Part shown: positions 15,803-22,550 of the stretch, one piece after another | Position numbering within the stretch: the stretch's first letter is position 1 | Layout: every line of letters begins with the position of its first letter | Virus record (IMG/VR): IMGVR_UViG_3300036835_000021 | Location: 1 to 36,654 of that record | DNA length: 36,654 bases | Strand: one strand, 5' to 3' | From: a virus | Notes under the pieces: generated by a model | What the model saw: only the letters and a program-made list of their open reading frames with translations | The model's database searches: none | Told to the model about the DNA's origin: nothing | Made by a program: the position numbers and the translations under genes

Positions 15803-16520
15803 TCTTGACGCCATGGCCACCGAGATCTCAGAGCAGACCAGGCGCGCGCTGTGGTACTCGCGCTCTCGCTTCCTCGGCACCTGGCTGGCGTTGGCGCTCC
15901 TGGCTGTGATGACGGCCATCGCCCTGTGGCTAGCTATCAACACTGCTGCTGATCAGGATCGAGTGACGACGAAGCTCGCGTCAAAAGCAGGCAACTCGGC
16001 GGGAAGGGCCAATGACAAGAGCAATAACATTTATCTGTTTCTCCGTGGCCAGAGAGGGCTACCGGGCGTGCCGGGTGCTGACGGCAAGGACGGATCTCCC
16101 GGCCAGCCTGGTAGCAATCCTGCGCTCTTGCCTCCCGGACCCAAGGGAGACACCGGGGCGACGGGATCGGCCGGTCCAACGGGTGCCAGTGGTCCTGTGG
16201 GAGCCACCGGAGCAGTGGGTCCGGTCGGCGCTTCTGGACAGAACGGTGCCATCGGCGCTACTGGCAACACTGGTGCCAAAGGAGATCAAGGCGAGCAAGG
16301 CCCGCAAGGCGACAGGGGAGACGCCGGAGAGTCAGGAGCGCAAGGCGTCCCAGGACCACAGGGAGAGCCAGGCCCGCAAGGACCACAGGGCGTGCAGGGA
16401 GTACAGGGTCCGGCTGGTCCCGTCTGCCCTGATGGCTCGGCGCTTCAGGCGTTCGATGTGCATGCACGTAACCCGGAAAGAACGTTGACAATCGTCGGAT
16501 GCGTGGTGACGCCGCCGTAG
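15795..16520 (+). CDS. Membrane-anchored collagen-like protein
   Basis: A 241-residue protein; ATG 15795 overlaps the previous gene by 8 bases. Residues 1-26 are polar, 27-50 form a transmembrane helix ([20 protein letters not shown]), 51-84 a linker. Residues about 85-213 are nearly uninterrupted Gly-X-Y triplets, at first proline-rich then GATG/GPTG-type and GPQG-type. A short globular end with two cysteines follows (VCPDGS and VGCVV). Collagen triplets form trimeric rods. In phages they usually occur in fibres, but here an N-terminal anchor and the last place in the late operon suggest a cell-envelope or lysis-associated protein. It is the last rightward gene before paired hairpins. Confidence 0.75.
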   Translation: MADLDAMATEISEQTRRALWYSRSRFLGTWLALALLAVMTAIALWLAINTAADQDRVTTKLASKAGNSAGRANDKSNNIYLFLRGQRGLPGVPGADGKDGSPGQPGSNPALLPPGPKGDTGATGSAGPTGASGPVGATGAVGPVGASGQNGAIGATGNTGAKGDQGEQGPQGDRGDAGESGAQGVPGPQGEPGPQGPQGVQGVQGPAGPVCPDGSALQAFDVHARNPERTLTIVGCVVTPP

Positions 16521-16523
16521 ACG

Positions 16524-16557
16524 CTTAGGGCCATGGTCGCCACCACCGTGCCCTAAG
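16524..16557 (+). terminator. Hairpin ending the late operon
   Basis: CTTAGGGC (16524-16531) pairs with GCCCTAAG (16550-16557), with a further GGT/ACC pair inside. It lies four bases after the collagen-like stop. There is no U-run, which is common for terminators in actinobacteria. Confidence 0.6.
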
Positions 16558-16572
16558 ACTCCGTAGTAGCGC

Positions 16573-16599
16573 CGCCGTCCTAATTCGCCAGGGACGGCG
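16573..16599 (-). terminator. Second hairpin between convergent genes
   Basis: CGCCGTCC (16573-16580) pairs perfectly with GGACGGCG (16592-16599) around an 11-base loop. It lies just beyond the end of the leftward gene at 16617 and probably terminates that side, or both sides together with the preceding hairpin. Confidence 0.55.
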
Positions 16600-16616
16600 T
16601 GCGCTCCGGGGTGTCG

Positions 16617-16850
16617 CTACTGCTGACTGATCGGTATGCGCAGCACGACGTAACGCCACTTCTCCACTGCTTCAACAAGCTCTGGTGCTGTGAACGGAAC
16701 CGTGATCGGTGGCTGCTCTCGTTCGCAACGATGAATCAGATCCTCCAGCAGTGGCAGCCAATCCTCAGGTGGGCTATCACTGACAGCTTGGTGGCCGATC
16801 TCGCCCCAAATCAGCGCATCGGTCGTGGGCGTTCTTTTGTTGTTGTTCAT
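16617..16850 (-). CDS. Small acidic protein of unknown function
   Basis: A 77-residue protein read leftward from ATG at 16850 with a very good ribosome site (GGAAGGAG five bases upstream). It contains a helical middle (DWLPLLEDLIHRCEREQ) and a second helix (APELVEAVEKWRYVV). No family was recognised. It is the last leftward gene before the terminator region and has its own ribosome site after a 109-base gap, so it may be made at higher level than the two upstream genes. Confidence 0.7.
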   Translation of the reverse strand: MNNNKRTPTTDALIWGEIGHQAVSDSPPEDWLPLLEDLIHRCEREQPPITVPFTAPELVEAVEKWRYVVLRIPISQQ

Positions 16851-16959
16851 GTTGTCTCCTTCCGTGGATTCAAGGCTAATGGCGACTCAGACGGGTGGCC
16901 ATTGGTAGGCGCATGGTTGATGGTCTGAGCCGCCAACAACCTTGACTCTGCTCTCTGTG

Positions 16960-17514
16960 TTACGCAGCGTCCTCGAACAGTTCCTCGATGATGCCGGAGA
17001 AGATGTCCCGCACGGCGTCCTCGTCCAGTTCGCGCACGATGTCAGCCTGGGCGTGCAGGACGGCGCGGCCGAGATTTGAGAAGGCATCTGCGTAGGTCAT
17101 CAGCGGCGCTGCCTGCTCGCGGTACTCGTTGGCCTTCGTCAACGCATCGTCAGCAGTCATGTCGCCCAACTGCATCCAGCCACCGTTGACGTGGACTCCT
17201 GCTGCGAACAACGCACCGGAGTCGTTGAGTGCAGCCGTGATCTCCACGACCTTGCTGCGCGTCGTCCTGCCCTTGCCACCGTTGCGCTGACGCCGTTGCT
17301 CGGCGCGACGTAGGGCACCGACACGCTGGCGCACGATTGTCGGAAGCACTGCTGCCACGATCCCCTTGTACTCCTTGGCCGGGATCTTCGGCAGGATGAT
17401 GTCGGCAAGCTCGCGAGGGTCGCGTGTCTTGTTGGCCTTGTAGGCGCGGTCGATCAGCCTGGTCAAGCTGAACTCGCGAGCCTGTCGCTCTGCTCTGACT
17501 GCTTTGAGGCTCAT
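16960..17514 (-). CDS. Conserved-type phage protein, unknown function
   Basis: A 184-residue protein. The start at 17514 overlaps the stop of the upstream gene (ATGA), although the frame stays open further upstream. The N-terminal half is basic and helical (LTRLIDRAYKANKTRDPRELADIILPKI then EYKGIVAAVLPTIVRQRVGALRRAEQRR). The middle has a basic linker (RNGGKGRTTRSK). The C-terminal half is acidic and helical. The composition suggests a nucleic-acid-associated or regulatory protein, but no fold was recognised. It is probably co-translated with the IS110-related gene. Confidence 0.65.
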   Translation of the reverse strand: MSLKAVRAERQAREFSLTRLIDRAYKANKTRDPRELADIILPKIPAKEYKGIVAAVLPTIVRQRVGALRRAEQRRQRNGGKGRTTRSKVVEITAALNDSGALFAAGVHVNGGWMQLGDMTADDALTKANEYREQAAPLMTYADAFSNLGRAVLHAQADIVRELDEDAVRDIFSGIIEELFEDAA

Positions 17515-18434
17515 GCAGCCTCTCCTTCCTGTTGTAGTGAGTATTGGTAAAGGCTTCGGAGGATCTGCTTGCCCATCACGCGCAGGCCATGGCTGTCGGC
17601 GTGGCCGGGAGTCACGTCTTTGCCAATCCAGTTGAGACGAGCGTCGTTGTAGACGGCTCGAAGGGGGTTGAGAGCGGCGCACTCGCAGTCGCGTGGCGGT
17701 GGCTGCCAGCCGTCGCCGGAATCGCGCTTGCACGGTCCACACTTGCCGCCTGGCGTCTTGAGTACTTGCTTGGCGATCAGCCGCAGCCGCATTTTGGCGC
17801 GAGGGCTGTAGGGCAACTGCGGTCGCTCCTCGTCGTCCATCAGGACGTAGGCGACGTTCTCCTTGCTGCGGCGGTTGCGCTTGGCATCGCCATGACCGCA
17901 GTATTGACGCAGTTCAGCAAGGCTCCGACGCACCCACTCGTCGGCGTCGTAGTCATACCTCCACAGCGGATCTCCGATCTCTGACAGCAGTCTTGCTGTC
18001 TGCTGAGGACCGATGCCGGGGTGTAGCTCGGTCCAGCCGCTGAGGGGATGACGGCTGAATGTCGCCTTGAGCGACTTGATCGCAGCGTCTTCCAACGCTT
18101 GGATCTGCGCGAGGTTGGCTTCGAGCAGTAGTCGCTCAAGATTCTTGTCGTGCTTCTTCGTCTCGACCAGTGCGTGGAGGCGGTTGCTTGTCGCTATGCG
18201 TGTCTTCTCGATGCCGTAGAGAAAGTCGCACTGATGGCGAAGGAGGGCGTTGAGTGTGTCAACGTTGGTGCCAGGTAGCATCGCGGTGGTGATGCCAGCA
18301 GGAGCAGCAACGACGGGAGTAGTTCGGGGTTCGTGGCCGCAATGGTCGTTGCCATTCCTGCTGGCATCTATCGCTCTTTCTGCTCTCCGTTGCTCTACGA
18401 ACGCTCGCAGCGGCTGGGTTCTTACGTGTGTCAT
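17511..18434 (-). CDS. IS110 C-terminal-domain-related protein
   Basis: A 307-residue protein; the start is uncertain (ATG 18434 or internal ATG 18278). Residues about 65-140 are helical (LLRHQCDFLYGIEKTRIATSNRL, split here as LLRHQCDFLYG and KTRIATSNRL). Residues about 145-180 have the helix-hairpin-helix pattern LHPGIGPQQTARLLSEIGDP, and YSPRAKMRLRLIAKQVLK follows. This matches the Transposase_20 region of IS110 transposases and a recurring actinobacterial phage/ICE family ending in NPLRAVYNDAR, GHADSHGLRVMGKQILRSL. The N-terminal DEDD nuclease domain of true IS110 enzymes is missing, so transposition is unlikely. A cysteine cluster (CGPCKR, CECAA) may bind zinc. It might bind DNA junctions; this is inference. 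Confidence 0.65.
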   Translation of the reverse strand: MTHVRTQPLRAFVEQRRAERAIDASRNGNDHCGHEPRTTPVVAAPAGITTAMLPGTNVDTLNALLRHQCDFLYGIEKTRIATSNRLHALVETKKHDKNLERLLLEANLAQIQALEDAAIKSLKATFSRHPLSGWTELHPGIGPQQTARLLSEIGDPLWRYDYDADEWVRRSLAELRQYCGHGDAKRNRRSKENVAYVLMDDEERPQLPYSPRAKMRLRLIAKQVLKTPGGKCGPCKRDSGDGWQPPPRDCECAALNPLRAVYNDARLNWIGKDVTPGHADSHGLRVMGKQILRSLYQYSLQQEGEAA

Positions 18435-18523
18435 GTATAGTGAGTTGTTGTGCGAAGGAGGTCGGCTGCGGCGTGGGAGAGCCAGGTATCCGAGGCCGCT
18501 TTGGCCGCAGCCGAACCAGGCAT
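18431..18523 (-). CDS. Possible small coupled ORF upstream of the IS110-related gene
   Basis: A 30-codon ORF (MPGSAAAKAASDTWLSHAAA then DLLRTTTHYT) whose stop overlaps ATG 18434 in an ATGA junction. No ribosome site precedes ATG 18523; a TTG at 18547 could extend it. The coupled junction is the main support. It may instead be chance, since a competing 38-codon forward ORF (GTG 18472, preceded by GAAGGAGG) covers the same DNA. Confidence 0.3.
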   Translation of the reverse strand: MPGSAAAKAASDTWLSHAAADLLRTTTHYT

Positions 18524-18560
18524 GGTCGCAGCGTTACGGTGAAGCTGCAACGCAGCATTA

Positions 18561-18568
18561 GTGACAAC
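18561..18568 (+). promoter_or_regulatory. GTGACAAC word, copy 1
   Basis: GTGACAAC recurs at 23733-23740 and 24178-24185, each time outside coding sequence near a transcription boundary. It may be part of a phage operator. It was found by eye and not tested statistically. Confidence 0.35.
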
Positions 18569-18628
18569 TCAGGGCTGATCTCACCATAAATCCCCTGCAA
18601 ATCGGCGGTGGGATCAAACATCCGTCCA

Positions 18629-18643
18629 GGGTGACATTCACCC
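18629..18643. promoter_or_regulatory. Perfect 6-3-6 palindrome, operator candidate
   Basis: GGGTGA-CAT-TCACCC. It lies in the non-coding region between the leftward IS110-related gene and the integrase promoter, ten bases from a second palindrome, and could be a regulator binding site. Confidence 0.4.
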
Positions 18644-18651
18644 GAGCGGCG

Positions 18652-18663
18652 TGACAAGTGTCA
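18652..18663. promoter_or_regulatory. TGACA-AG-TGTCA palindrome, operator candidate
   Basis: A perfect 5-2-5 inverted repeat. On the minus strand it also provides an exact TTGACA, although no convincing -10 box follows. Its right half reads GTGTCAAG, similar to the core of stoperators in cluster A mycobacteriophages (recalled from the literature). Confidence 0.4.
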
Positions 18664-18675
18664 AGTGAGGTCGAG

Positions 18676-18697
18676 TGGTACTCGCAGCCGGTACTCT
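18676..18697 (+). promoter_or_regulatory. First GGTACTC direct-repeat pair (putative integrase arm sites)
   Basis: GGTACTC occurs at 18677-18683 and 18690-18696, 13 bases apart. The second copy extends to CGGTACTCT, identical to both copies of the pair near 18870. Paired short direct repeats on both sides of a core are how arm-type sites of tyrosine integrases are arranged. I could not identify the crossover core, expected between 18697 and 18866. Confidence 0.5.
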
Positions 18698-18757
18698 CGC
18701 GAGGGCGATGTAGCCCTATGCAGGACTTTCACCAGTAGTGACAGCGAAACTGGAAGA

Positions 18758-18786
18758 TTGACGGGCGTGCTCGGAGCAGGTAGGCT
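18758..18786 (+). promoter_or_regulatory. Sigma-70-type promoter for integrase
   Basis: TTGACG (18758-18763), a 17-base spacer and TAGGCT (18781-18786). Both boxes and the spacing match housekeeping promoters of actinobacteria. The predicted start is near 18793, about 93 bases before the integrase start. Confidence 0.65.
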
Positions 18787-18859
18787 GGATGGCCGCAGAT
18801 GGTGATCTAGAGCCAAATCAGCAATGTGTCGTGCATCCTGGCGCTAGGATCATCCAGAC

Positions 18860-18889
18860 ATGAAACGGTACTCTAGGCGGTACTCTTGA
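18860..18889 (+). CDS. Nine-residue leader ORF overlapping the integrase start
   Basis: ATG 18860 opens MKRYSRRYS and stops at TGA 18887-18889, which overlaps the TTG start of integrase (TTGA). An AGGA lies ten bases upstream. The peptide's RYS-RRYS is encoded by the 12-base direct repeat. The integrase has a weak start and no own ribosome site, so translation could depend on reading this leader. Confidence 0.4.
   Translation: MKRYSRRYS
18866..18886 (+). promoter_or_regulatory. Second GGTACTC direct-repeat pair (putative integrase arm sites)
   Basis: CGGTACTCT occurs at 18866-18874 and again at 18878-18886, a 12-base period, ending on the first base of the integrase start codon. Binding of integrase here would let it regulate its own synthesis. 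Confidence 0.5.
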
Positions 18890-20034
18890 CACGTCTTCCT
18901 ACAGGCTCGCTCGTCGTCGCTGTCGCCAAGGACGGTTCCCCGCATTGGGAGGCCAAATGGCGTCATCAATCGCGTCAGATCAAACGCAGGCTTGGACCGG
19001 CACATCTTGTTCCCGCTGGCGACGGCTGGCGCAAAGCCCCTGGCAGGCCCGTTGACGGCGTTCTCGACCGTACCGACGCTCTGATCGCCCTGCGCTCCCT
19101 GATCGCCACTCACGCTGCTCAGGAGGCCGAGAACGCGCTGCCAGAACGGCCCACGTTCAGCCAGGCAGCGGAAGCCTGGTACGAGCGCGCTCAGAGGCGT
19201 GGACGCAAGCCAGCAACGCTGTTGGCGTACCGCTGGGTGATCAACGCCCACATCCTCGGCCAGCGCACGTTCGAGAGCACCGCGATCCGCAAGCCCTGCC
19301 CGTTCGCAGACAAGGGCGTTGACAAGCTCAGCAAGGACGATCTGCGCGGCTGGTTCGACTCGATCCCGCACTCGCCTCAGAAGATCAATGTCTTCAAGAT
19401 CGTCAAGAGTGTTCTGGCCTACGCCATGAGCGAGGGCTGGACGACGGAGAACGTCGCCAGGCATGTTGACTGCCGCACGACGCACGAGAGCGACGGCTAC
19501 GACTTCTACGACGCCGATGAGGTCGAGCGTCTGATCGGAGCCGCCAGAGACGACTACGACGCTGCCCTGTTCGCCATAGCGGCCTACACAGGGATGCGCA
19601 AGGGCGAGATCTTCGCGCTGCGCTGGCAGGACATCGACTTCGAGCACAGGCGGATCACCGTGCGCCGTAACTACAGTGGCCGAGAGATCGTCACGCCCAA
19701 GAACGGGAAGTCAAGAGTGGTGCCGCTTATCGCGCTGCTGGCAGAGCAGCTTGAGGCGTATCGGGATTCCGCAATGTCCGGAGATTCGGCCACGGTGTTT
19801 GCGGGTTCCTCGGATGCCGCGATGGACCGCTATCGAGCCGCGCTCAAGCGAGCCAAGTTGCGGCGGCTGCCCTTCCACTCGCTGCGCCACAGCTTCGGCA
19901 GCCACGCCGTGAATGTCGCCACTCTTGTCCAAGTCAGAGACTGGCTCGGGCACAGCGATCTGCGGATGACGGCGAGATACCTCCATGCCAAGAGCCTTGA
20001 GTCCGATGCGGATCTCCTGGCATCGGCCTGGTGA
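18886..20034 (+). CDS. int: Tyrosine recombinase (phage integrase)
   Basis: A 382-residue protein with a TTG start. Residues 7-75 are a beta-rich arm-type DNA-binding domain (GSLVVAVAKDGSPHWEAKWR). Residues 90-195 are the SAM-like core-binding domain. Residues 205-382 are the catalytic domain with R238 (TGMRKGEI), K272 (TPKNGKS), H331-x-x-R334 (HSLRH), H356 (WLGHSD) and nucleophile Y365 (RYLH). It catalyses site-specific recombination between attP and a host attB, so the phage is temperate. No downstream gene is co-directional; a hairpin follows within three bases. The Xis-like protein at 20783-21214 is the probable directionality partner. Confidence 0.95.
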   Translation: MTRLPTGSLVVAVAKDGSPHWEAKWRHQSRQIKRRLGPAHLVPAGDGWRKAPGRPVDGVLDRTDALIALRSLIATHAAQEAENALPERPTFSQAAEAWYERAQRRGRKPATLLAYRWVINAHILGQRTFESTAIRKPCPFADKGVDKLSKDDLRGWFDSIPHSPQKINVFKIVKSVLAYAMSEGWTTENVARHVDCRTTHESDGYDFYDADEVERLIGAARDDYDAALFAIAAYTGMRKGEIFALRWQDIDFEHRRITVRRNYSGREIVTPKNGKSRVVPLIALLAEQLEAYRDSAMSGDSATVFAGSSDAAMDRYRAALKRAKLRRLPFHSLRHSFGSHAVNVATLVQVRDWLGHSDLRMTARYLHAKSLESDADLLASAW

Positions 20035-20036
20035 TG

Positions 20037-20070
20037 CAGGTTGGGTCCGGACACCCTTTTCCTCAACCTG
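20037..20070. terminator. Hairpin between convergent integrase and leftward operon
   Basis: CAGGTTG (20037-20043) pairs with CAACCTG (20064-20070), with GGGT/ACCC able to pair inside and a TTTT in the loop side. It separates the integrase stop (20034) from the leftward stop at 20081 and probably acts in both directions. Confidence 0.55.
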
Positions 20071-20080
20071 TCACCACTAA

Positions 20081-20332
20081 CTACTCACTGTCTGTGGAGA
20101 ACGTGACCGTCTGCTGCGATCCCTTCGGCAGCGCCTCCACAGCGGCCATGTTCGTGATCAGCAGACGGATCACGCCCTGTGGCGTTGCCTCGGCCCACGC
20201 CTTGTTCGCTCCTCCGGCGTAGTCCGGCGTCATCTCGATCTCGTAGGCCCACGGCTGCTTGCCAGCCTCGACCTCCTCGTTGGTCAACCCCTGCGGAGTG
20301 ACGCGAGTGACCCTGAACTTCGCTGTAACCAT
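20081..20332 (-). CDS. Small beta-rich phage protein, unknown function
   Basis: An 83-residue protein from ATG 20332, preceded by an excellent ribosome site (GGAAGGAGGTGAG). The pattern (FRVTRVTPQG, YEIEMTPDY, NKAWAEATPQGVIRLLITN, TVTFS) matches a family of small phage proteins I have seen repeatedly but whose role I cannot name. It is the last gene of the leftward operon. The strong ribosome site, lying inside the upstream gene's end, suggests high expression. Confidence 0.7.
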   Translation of the reverse strand: MVTAKFRVTRVTPQGLTNEEVEAGKQPWAYEIEMTPDYAGGANKAWAEATPQGVIRLLITNMAAVEALPKGSQQTVTFSTDSE

Positions 20333-20339
20333 TGTTGTC

Positions 20340-20783
20340 TCACCTCCTTCCTGTTGCTCGTAGGTGACGCTTGTAAATACCGCCGACAGTGCCGATGGGG
20401 ATGCCGTTCTCGCGAGCCATCTGGTTGAGGCTCATCCCGGCATCAACGGCCGTGCAGATCACCTCGCACACGGCATAGGGCACAGCGTCATGGCGCGAGC
20501 GCTTGTTGGCCGTCTGAACGTCGTGGGTCGTCCAGCGGCAGTTCTCCGGCGTGTAGTCGCCGTTGTTGTCAATGCGGTCTAGCTCGTGCTTCGGCGTGGG
20601 CCGTGGACCCATGTCCTCAAGGAAGTTGTGGAAGCCATTCCGTCCACGCCACCGCTCACAGACCCGGATGCCGCGCTCGTAGTAGCGCTCTCTGTCACCA
20701 GGCTTGGCATATGGCTCGCAGCGATTCTTCATCGACTTGTAGAGCCAATACACCTTCCGGCGCTCGGGGTCTTTGTGCGGCAT
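20340..20783 (-). CDS. HNH/AP2-like protein with C-terminal helix-turn-helix
   Basis: A 147-residue protein whose start overlaps the stop of the Xis-like gene (TGATG). The core [38 protein letters not shown] matches the cassette protein at 1429-1908. The N-terminal zinc knuckle of that protein is absent. About 45 extra C-terminal residues ([20 protein letters not shown]) look like a DNA-binding helix-turn-helix. It may be a homing-type nuclease or a DNA-binding regulator derived from one; activity is unproven. Confidence 0.7.
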   Translation of the reverse strand: MPHKDPERRKVYWLYKSMKNRCEPYAKPGDRERYYERGIRVCERWRGRNGFHNFLEDMGPRPTPKHELDRIDNNGDYTPENCRWTTHDVQTANKRSRHDAVPYAVCEVICTAVDAGMSLNQMARENGIPIGTVGGIYKRHLRATGRR

Positions 20784-21214
20784 CAGCGCACTCGACGCCG
20801 GGGCTTCTCGAATCGCGGACGTGCGTTGCGCTTGTCGCGCAGCAGCGTCAGCACGTCCTTGCGCAGAAAGCGTGTCTCGCCCTGCATTGTCATCGGCGGC
20901 AGTTCGCCATCGCTGGCGAGCTTCATCACCGTGTCGGCATCCACGCGATAGAGGATGGCCACCTCCTCCGGTGTCAATACAGGGTACGTCAGGATCTCTT
21001 TGATCGACGGACCCGACCCGTTGCTACTGGTGTCTGGAGCGCGCGTACTGCGCGGTTGGTCGTCTTCCGGAGGAGGCGGCTCTGGCGCGGGAGCCTCAAG
21101 TTCTTCTGTCTCTATTGGTGTCACTTCTTCTTCGGCAGCCTCTTCGGGTAGGTCACCTCTGACCCTGATTTTCACCCTTGCCTGCCGTCGTCGTGTCGTC
21201 ATGGCTGTGATCAT
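20783..21214 (-). CDS. Excisionase-like helix-turn-helix protein
   Basis: A 143-residue protein; ATG 21214 or ATG 21202 could start it. After a basic start ([15 protein letters not shown]) comes an acidic, proline-rich linker (about 23-65). Residues about 78-128 form a MerR/excisionase-type winged [23 protein letters not shown] then [17 protein letters not shown]. Such domains in phages bend DNA at attachment sites to direct excision or act as repressors. Its position 0.75 kb beyond the integrase, on the opposite strand, fits Xis. The long acidic linker is unusual for a simple Xis. Confidence 0.65.
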   Translation of the reverse strand: MITAMTTRRRQARVKIRVRGDLPEEAAEEEVTPIETEELEAPAPEPPPPEDDQPRSTRAPDTSSNGSGPSIKEILTYPVLTPEEVAILYRVDADTVMKLASDGELPPMTMQGETRFLRKDVLTLLRDKRNARPRFEKPRRRVR

Positions 21215-21231
21215 ACTCAGGTAGGTGAGTG

Positions 21232-21597
21232 TCAGTGACCGTTAGTCGGCGCGGCGTGGTCGAGATGTGCGGTCGTTGCGTCAATCAACGCCCGCTGATA
21301 GCGCATCCAGCGCAGCGTGAGCCGTCGCAAGGTGGCGCGCTGCTGAGGGTCTTCAAGCTTGTCGGTCAGCGTCTCTCCGGGCATCTGCTCGACTGCCTGG
21401 TTCAGTTCGGCCAGGGCATGCGTCTCTGCGGCCTCAAGCTCCATCAGCGTGCGTAGATCGCCGGTCAGATCGGGATCGGTCAGCCGCCACGTGAGCCACG
21501 CCGACATGCGGAACAGGTTCGCTGAGGATCTGTCCTCGGAGTCATACGGCTGGATTACGGGATCGCTACTGTTGGCATCTCTGTCAGGGATCGACAT
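21232..21597 (-). CDS. Helical protein of unknown function
   Basis: A 121-residue protein from ATG 21597, which lies 14 bases inside the upstream gene's end; an upstream in-frame ATG at 21621 is less likely. The sequence is almost wholly helical (LFRMSAWLTWRLTDPDL, LMELEAAETHALAELNQAVE, RRLTLRWMRYQRALIDATTA). No family was recognised. A helical bundle or oligomer-forming small protein is plausible. It is part of the tightly overlapped leftward operon. Confidence 0.6.
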   Translation of the reverse strand: MSIPDRDANSSDPVIQPYDSEDRSSANLFRMSAWLTWRLTDPDLTGDLRTLMELEAAETHALAELNQAVEQMPGETLTDKLEDPQQRATLRRLTLRWMRYQRALIDATTAHLDHAAPTNGH

Positions 21598-21886
21598 TGG
21601 GGTGAACCACCACCTCGTCAATGGAAATTATGTTGTCGCCTCCCTGGTCCCAGCGCTCGATGAACTCCCTGCCGGTTGTGGTCTGCCATGGGTCGTCGTC
21701 AAGCCGCCAAGTGACATGACACTCATCCGGCCTGCTGCGGATCGCCGCGACCATCGCTTCCGCTGGCCCGATGTGAGGAATCACGTCATATCTGGTGCGG
21801 CATTGCGTGCAGAGGACCGCCACCGGGATGAAGTTGCGCTCGATGATCGCCCAGTCGTGGCCGTTGAAGCACTGCGGGTCAGTCAT
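21584..21886 (-). CDS. Small protein with CxxC, unknown function
   Basis: A 100-residue protein from ATG 21886, overlapping the upstream gene's stop by eight bases. An upstream open extension is low-complexity and in the wrong frame of a real gene. It begins MTDPQCFNGHDWAIIERN and carries AVLCTQCRTRYDV, so C6, H10 and the CxxC pair could make a zinc site, as in a small zinc ribbon. The C-terminal half is beta-rich (CHVTWRLDDDPWQTTTG). No family name can be given. Confidence 0.65.
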   Translation of the reverse strand: MTDPQCFNGHDWAIIERNFIPVAVLCTQCRTRYDVIPHIGPAEAMVAAIRSRPDECHVTWRLDDDPWQTTTGREFIERWDQGGDNIISIDEVVVHPNVDP

Positions 21887-22142
21887 GGCGCGTTCTCCGG
21901 CGCTCGTCGTGATGGTCGATTTCAAACTCCCCGACGCTGGTGTTGACAACCCAGTTGCCGGTGACAAGCTCGAACAGATACGCGCCGGTCGCATCGATCT
22001 GCTCGTCGTCCACGTAGATGCGCGTCTCGCAGCGCTCAAGCTGGTACGGCTCGGACTCCATGAACAGCGGCTCGTCGCGCTCGAAGCGGAGCACGTGGCC
22101 GTCAATGCTCTTGACTTCGCGCACGTAGGTTTCAACCGCCAT
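21879..22142 (-). CDS. Small beta-rich protein of unknown function
   Basis: An 87-residue protein from ATG 22142, inside the end of the 55-residue zinc-finger gene. It is predicted to be mostly strands (YVREVKSIDGHVLRFERDE, RCETRIYVDDEQIDATGAY, LFELVTGNWVVNTSVGEFEI). It is acidic, with a histidine/arginine-rich end. No family recognised. The overlaps on both sides indicate coupled translation within the leftward operon. Confidence 0.6.
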   Translation of the reverse strand: MAVETYVREVKSIDGHVLRFERDEPLFMESEPYQLERCETRIYVDDEQIDATGAYLFELVTGNWVVNTSVGEFEIDHHDERRRTRHD

Positions 22143-22299
22143 CGTCGCCCTCGTACTGGTAGTCCGGCTCGACGTTCTCAATCGGGTAGCGGCGCTCAAG
22201 CGCCCACCATTCGGCGCACTCGGCACACGTCGGATGGAACTCAAAGCCGGAACGGATTGCCACCGTCGCCTCAGACTGTCTGCACTGGCGGCAGATCAT
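22132..22299 (-). CDS. 55-residue double-CxxC zinc-finger-like protein
   Basis: ATG 22299 overlaps the upstream stop (ATGA), and the stop at 22132 lies ten bases inside the next gene. The protein begins MICRQCRQSEATVAIRSGFE, continues FHPTCAECAEWW and ends in an acidic tail. CRQC and CAEC spaced 19 residues apart form a plausible four-cysteine zinc ribbon. It is too short for most gene callers, but both junctions fit the operon exactly, which is strong support. The role is unknown. Confidence 0.7.
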   Translation of the reverse strand: MICRQCRQSEATVAIRSGFEFHPTCAECAEWWALERRYPIENVEPDYQYEGDDGG

Positions 22300-22550
22300 T
22301 CGAGCAACCCCGCTGACGCAAGCTCGGTGTAGCTCAGAAGGCGGTTGTGGAACTGTGCCGGAGGAACGTACTCAGGCGGGATCTTCACGAACTGGCACTC
22401 GCCACCGGGGTTCAGACCGCGCGCATGGGACTCCATGATCACCTCCGGCAGCGTCATCCCCTCCATGATCAGCACGCCGATGAACTGCTGGCCCTCTGGA
22501 CGCCGGGGATCGGAGAACGACAGCCACCAAAAGAAGGTGGGACCAGTCAT
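22296..22550 (-). CDS. Small protein of unknown function
   Basis: An 84-residue protein from ATG 22550, overlapping the upstream stop (ATGA). It starts MTGPTFFWWLSFSDPRRPEG, followed by a strand-like segment QQFIGVLIMEG and a helix LPEVIMESHARG, then GGECQFVKIPPEY. No family recognised. The longer open frame upstream is arginine-rich and lies over the neighbouring gene, so this start is preferred. Confidence 0.6.
   Translation of the reverse strand: MTGPTFFWWLSFSDPRRPEGQQFIGVLIMEGMTLPEVIMESHARGLNPGGECQFVKIPPEYVPPAQFHNRLLSYTELASAGLLE

Noticed and set aside
16599-16928. 109-codon plus-strand frame
   Set aside because: It is opposite the leftward 77-residue gene, which has an excellent ribosome site.
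18259-18657. 132-codon minus-strand frame over the IS110-related gene start
   Set aside because: It overlaps the better-supported gene for more than 170 bases and has arginine/proline-rich nonsense composition.
18697-18866. A tRNA 3' end as attP core
   Set aside because: No T-loop-like or acceptor-end sequence could be recognised by eye in this interval, so no attachment core is claimed.
18850-19647. 265-codon frame antisense to integrase
   Set aside because: It is a mirror frame of the integrase, whose catalytic residues are complete; no ribosome site.
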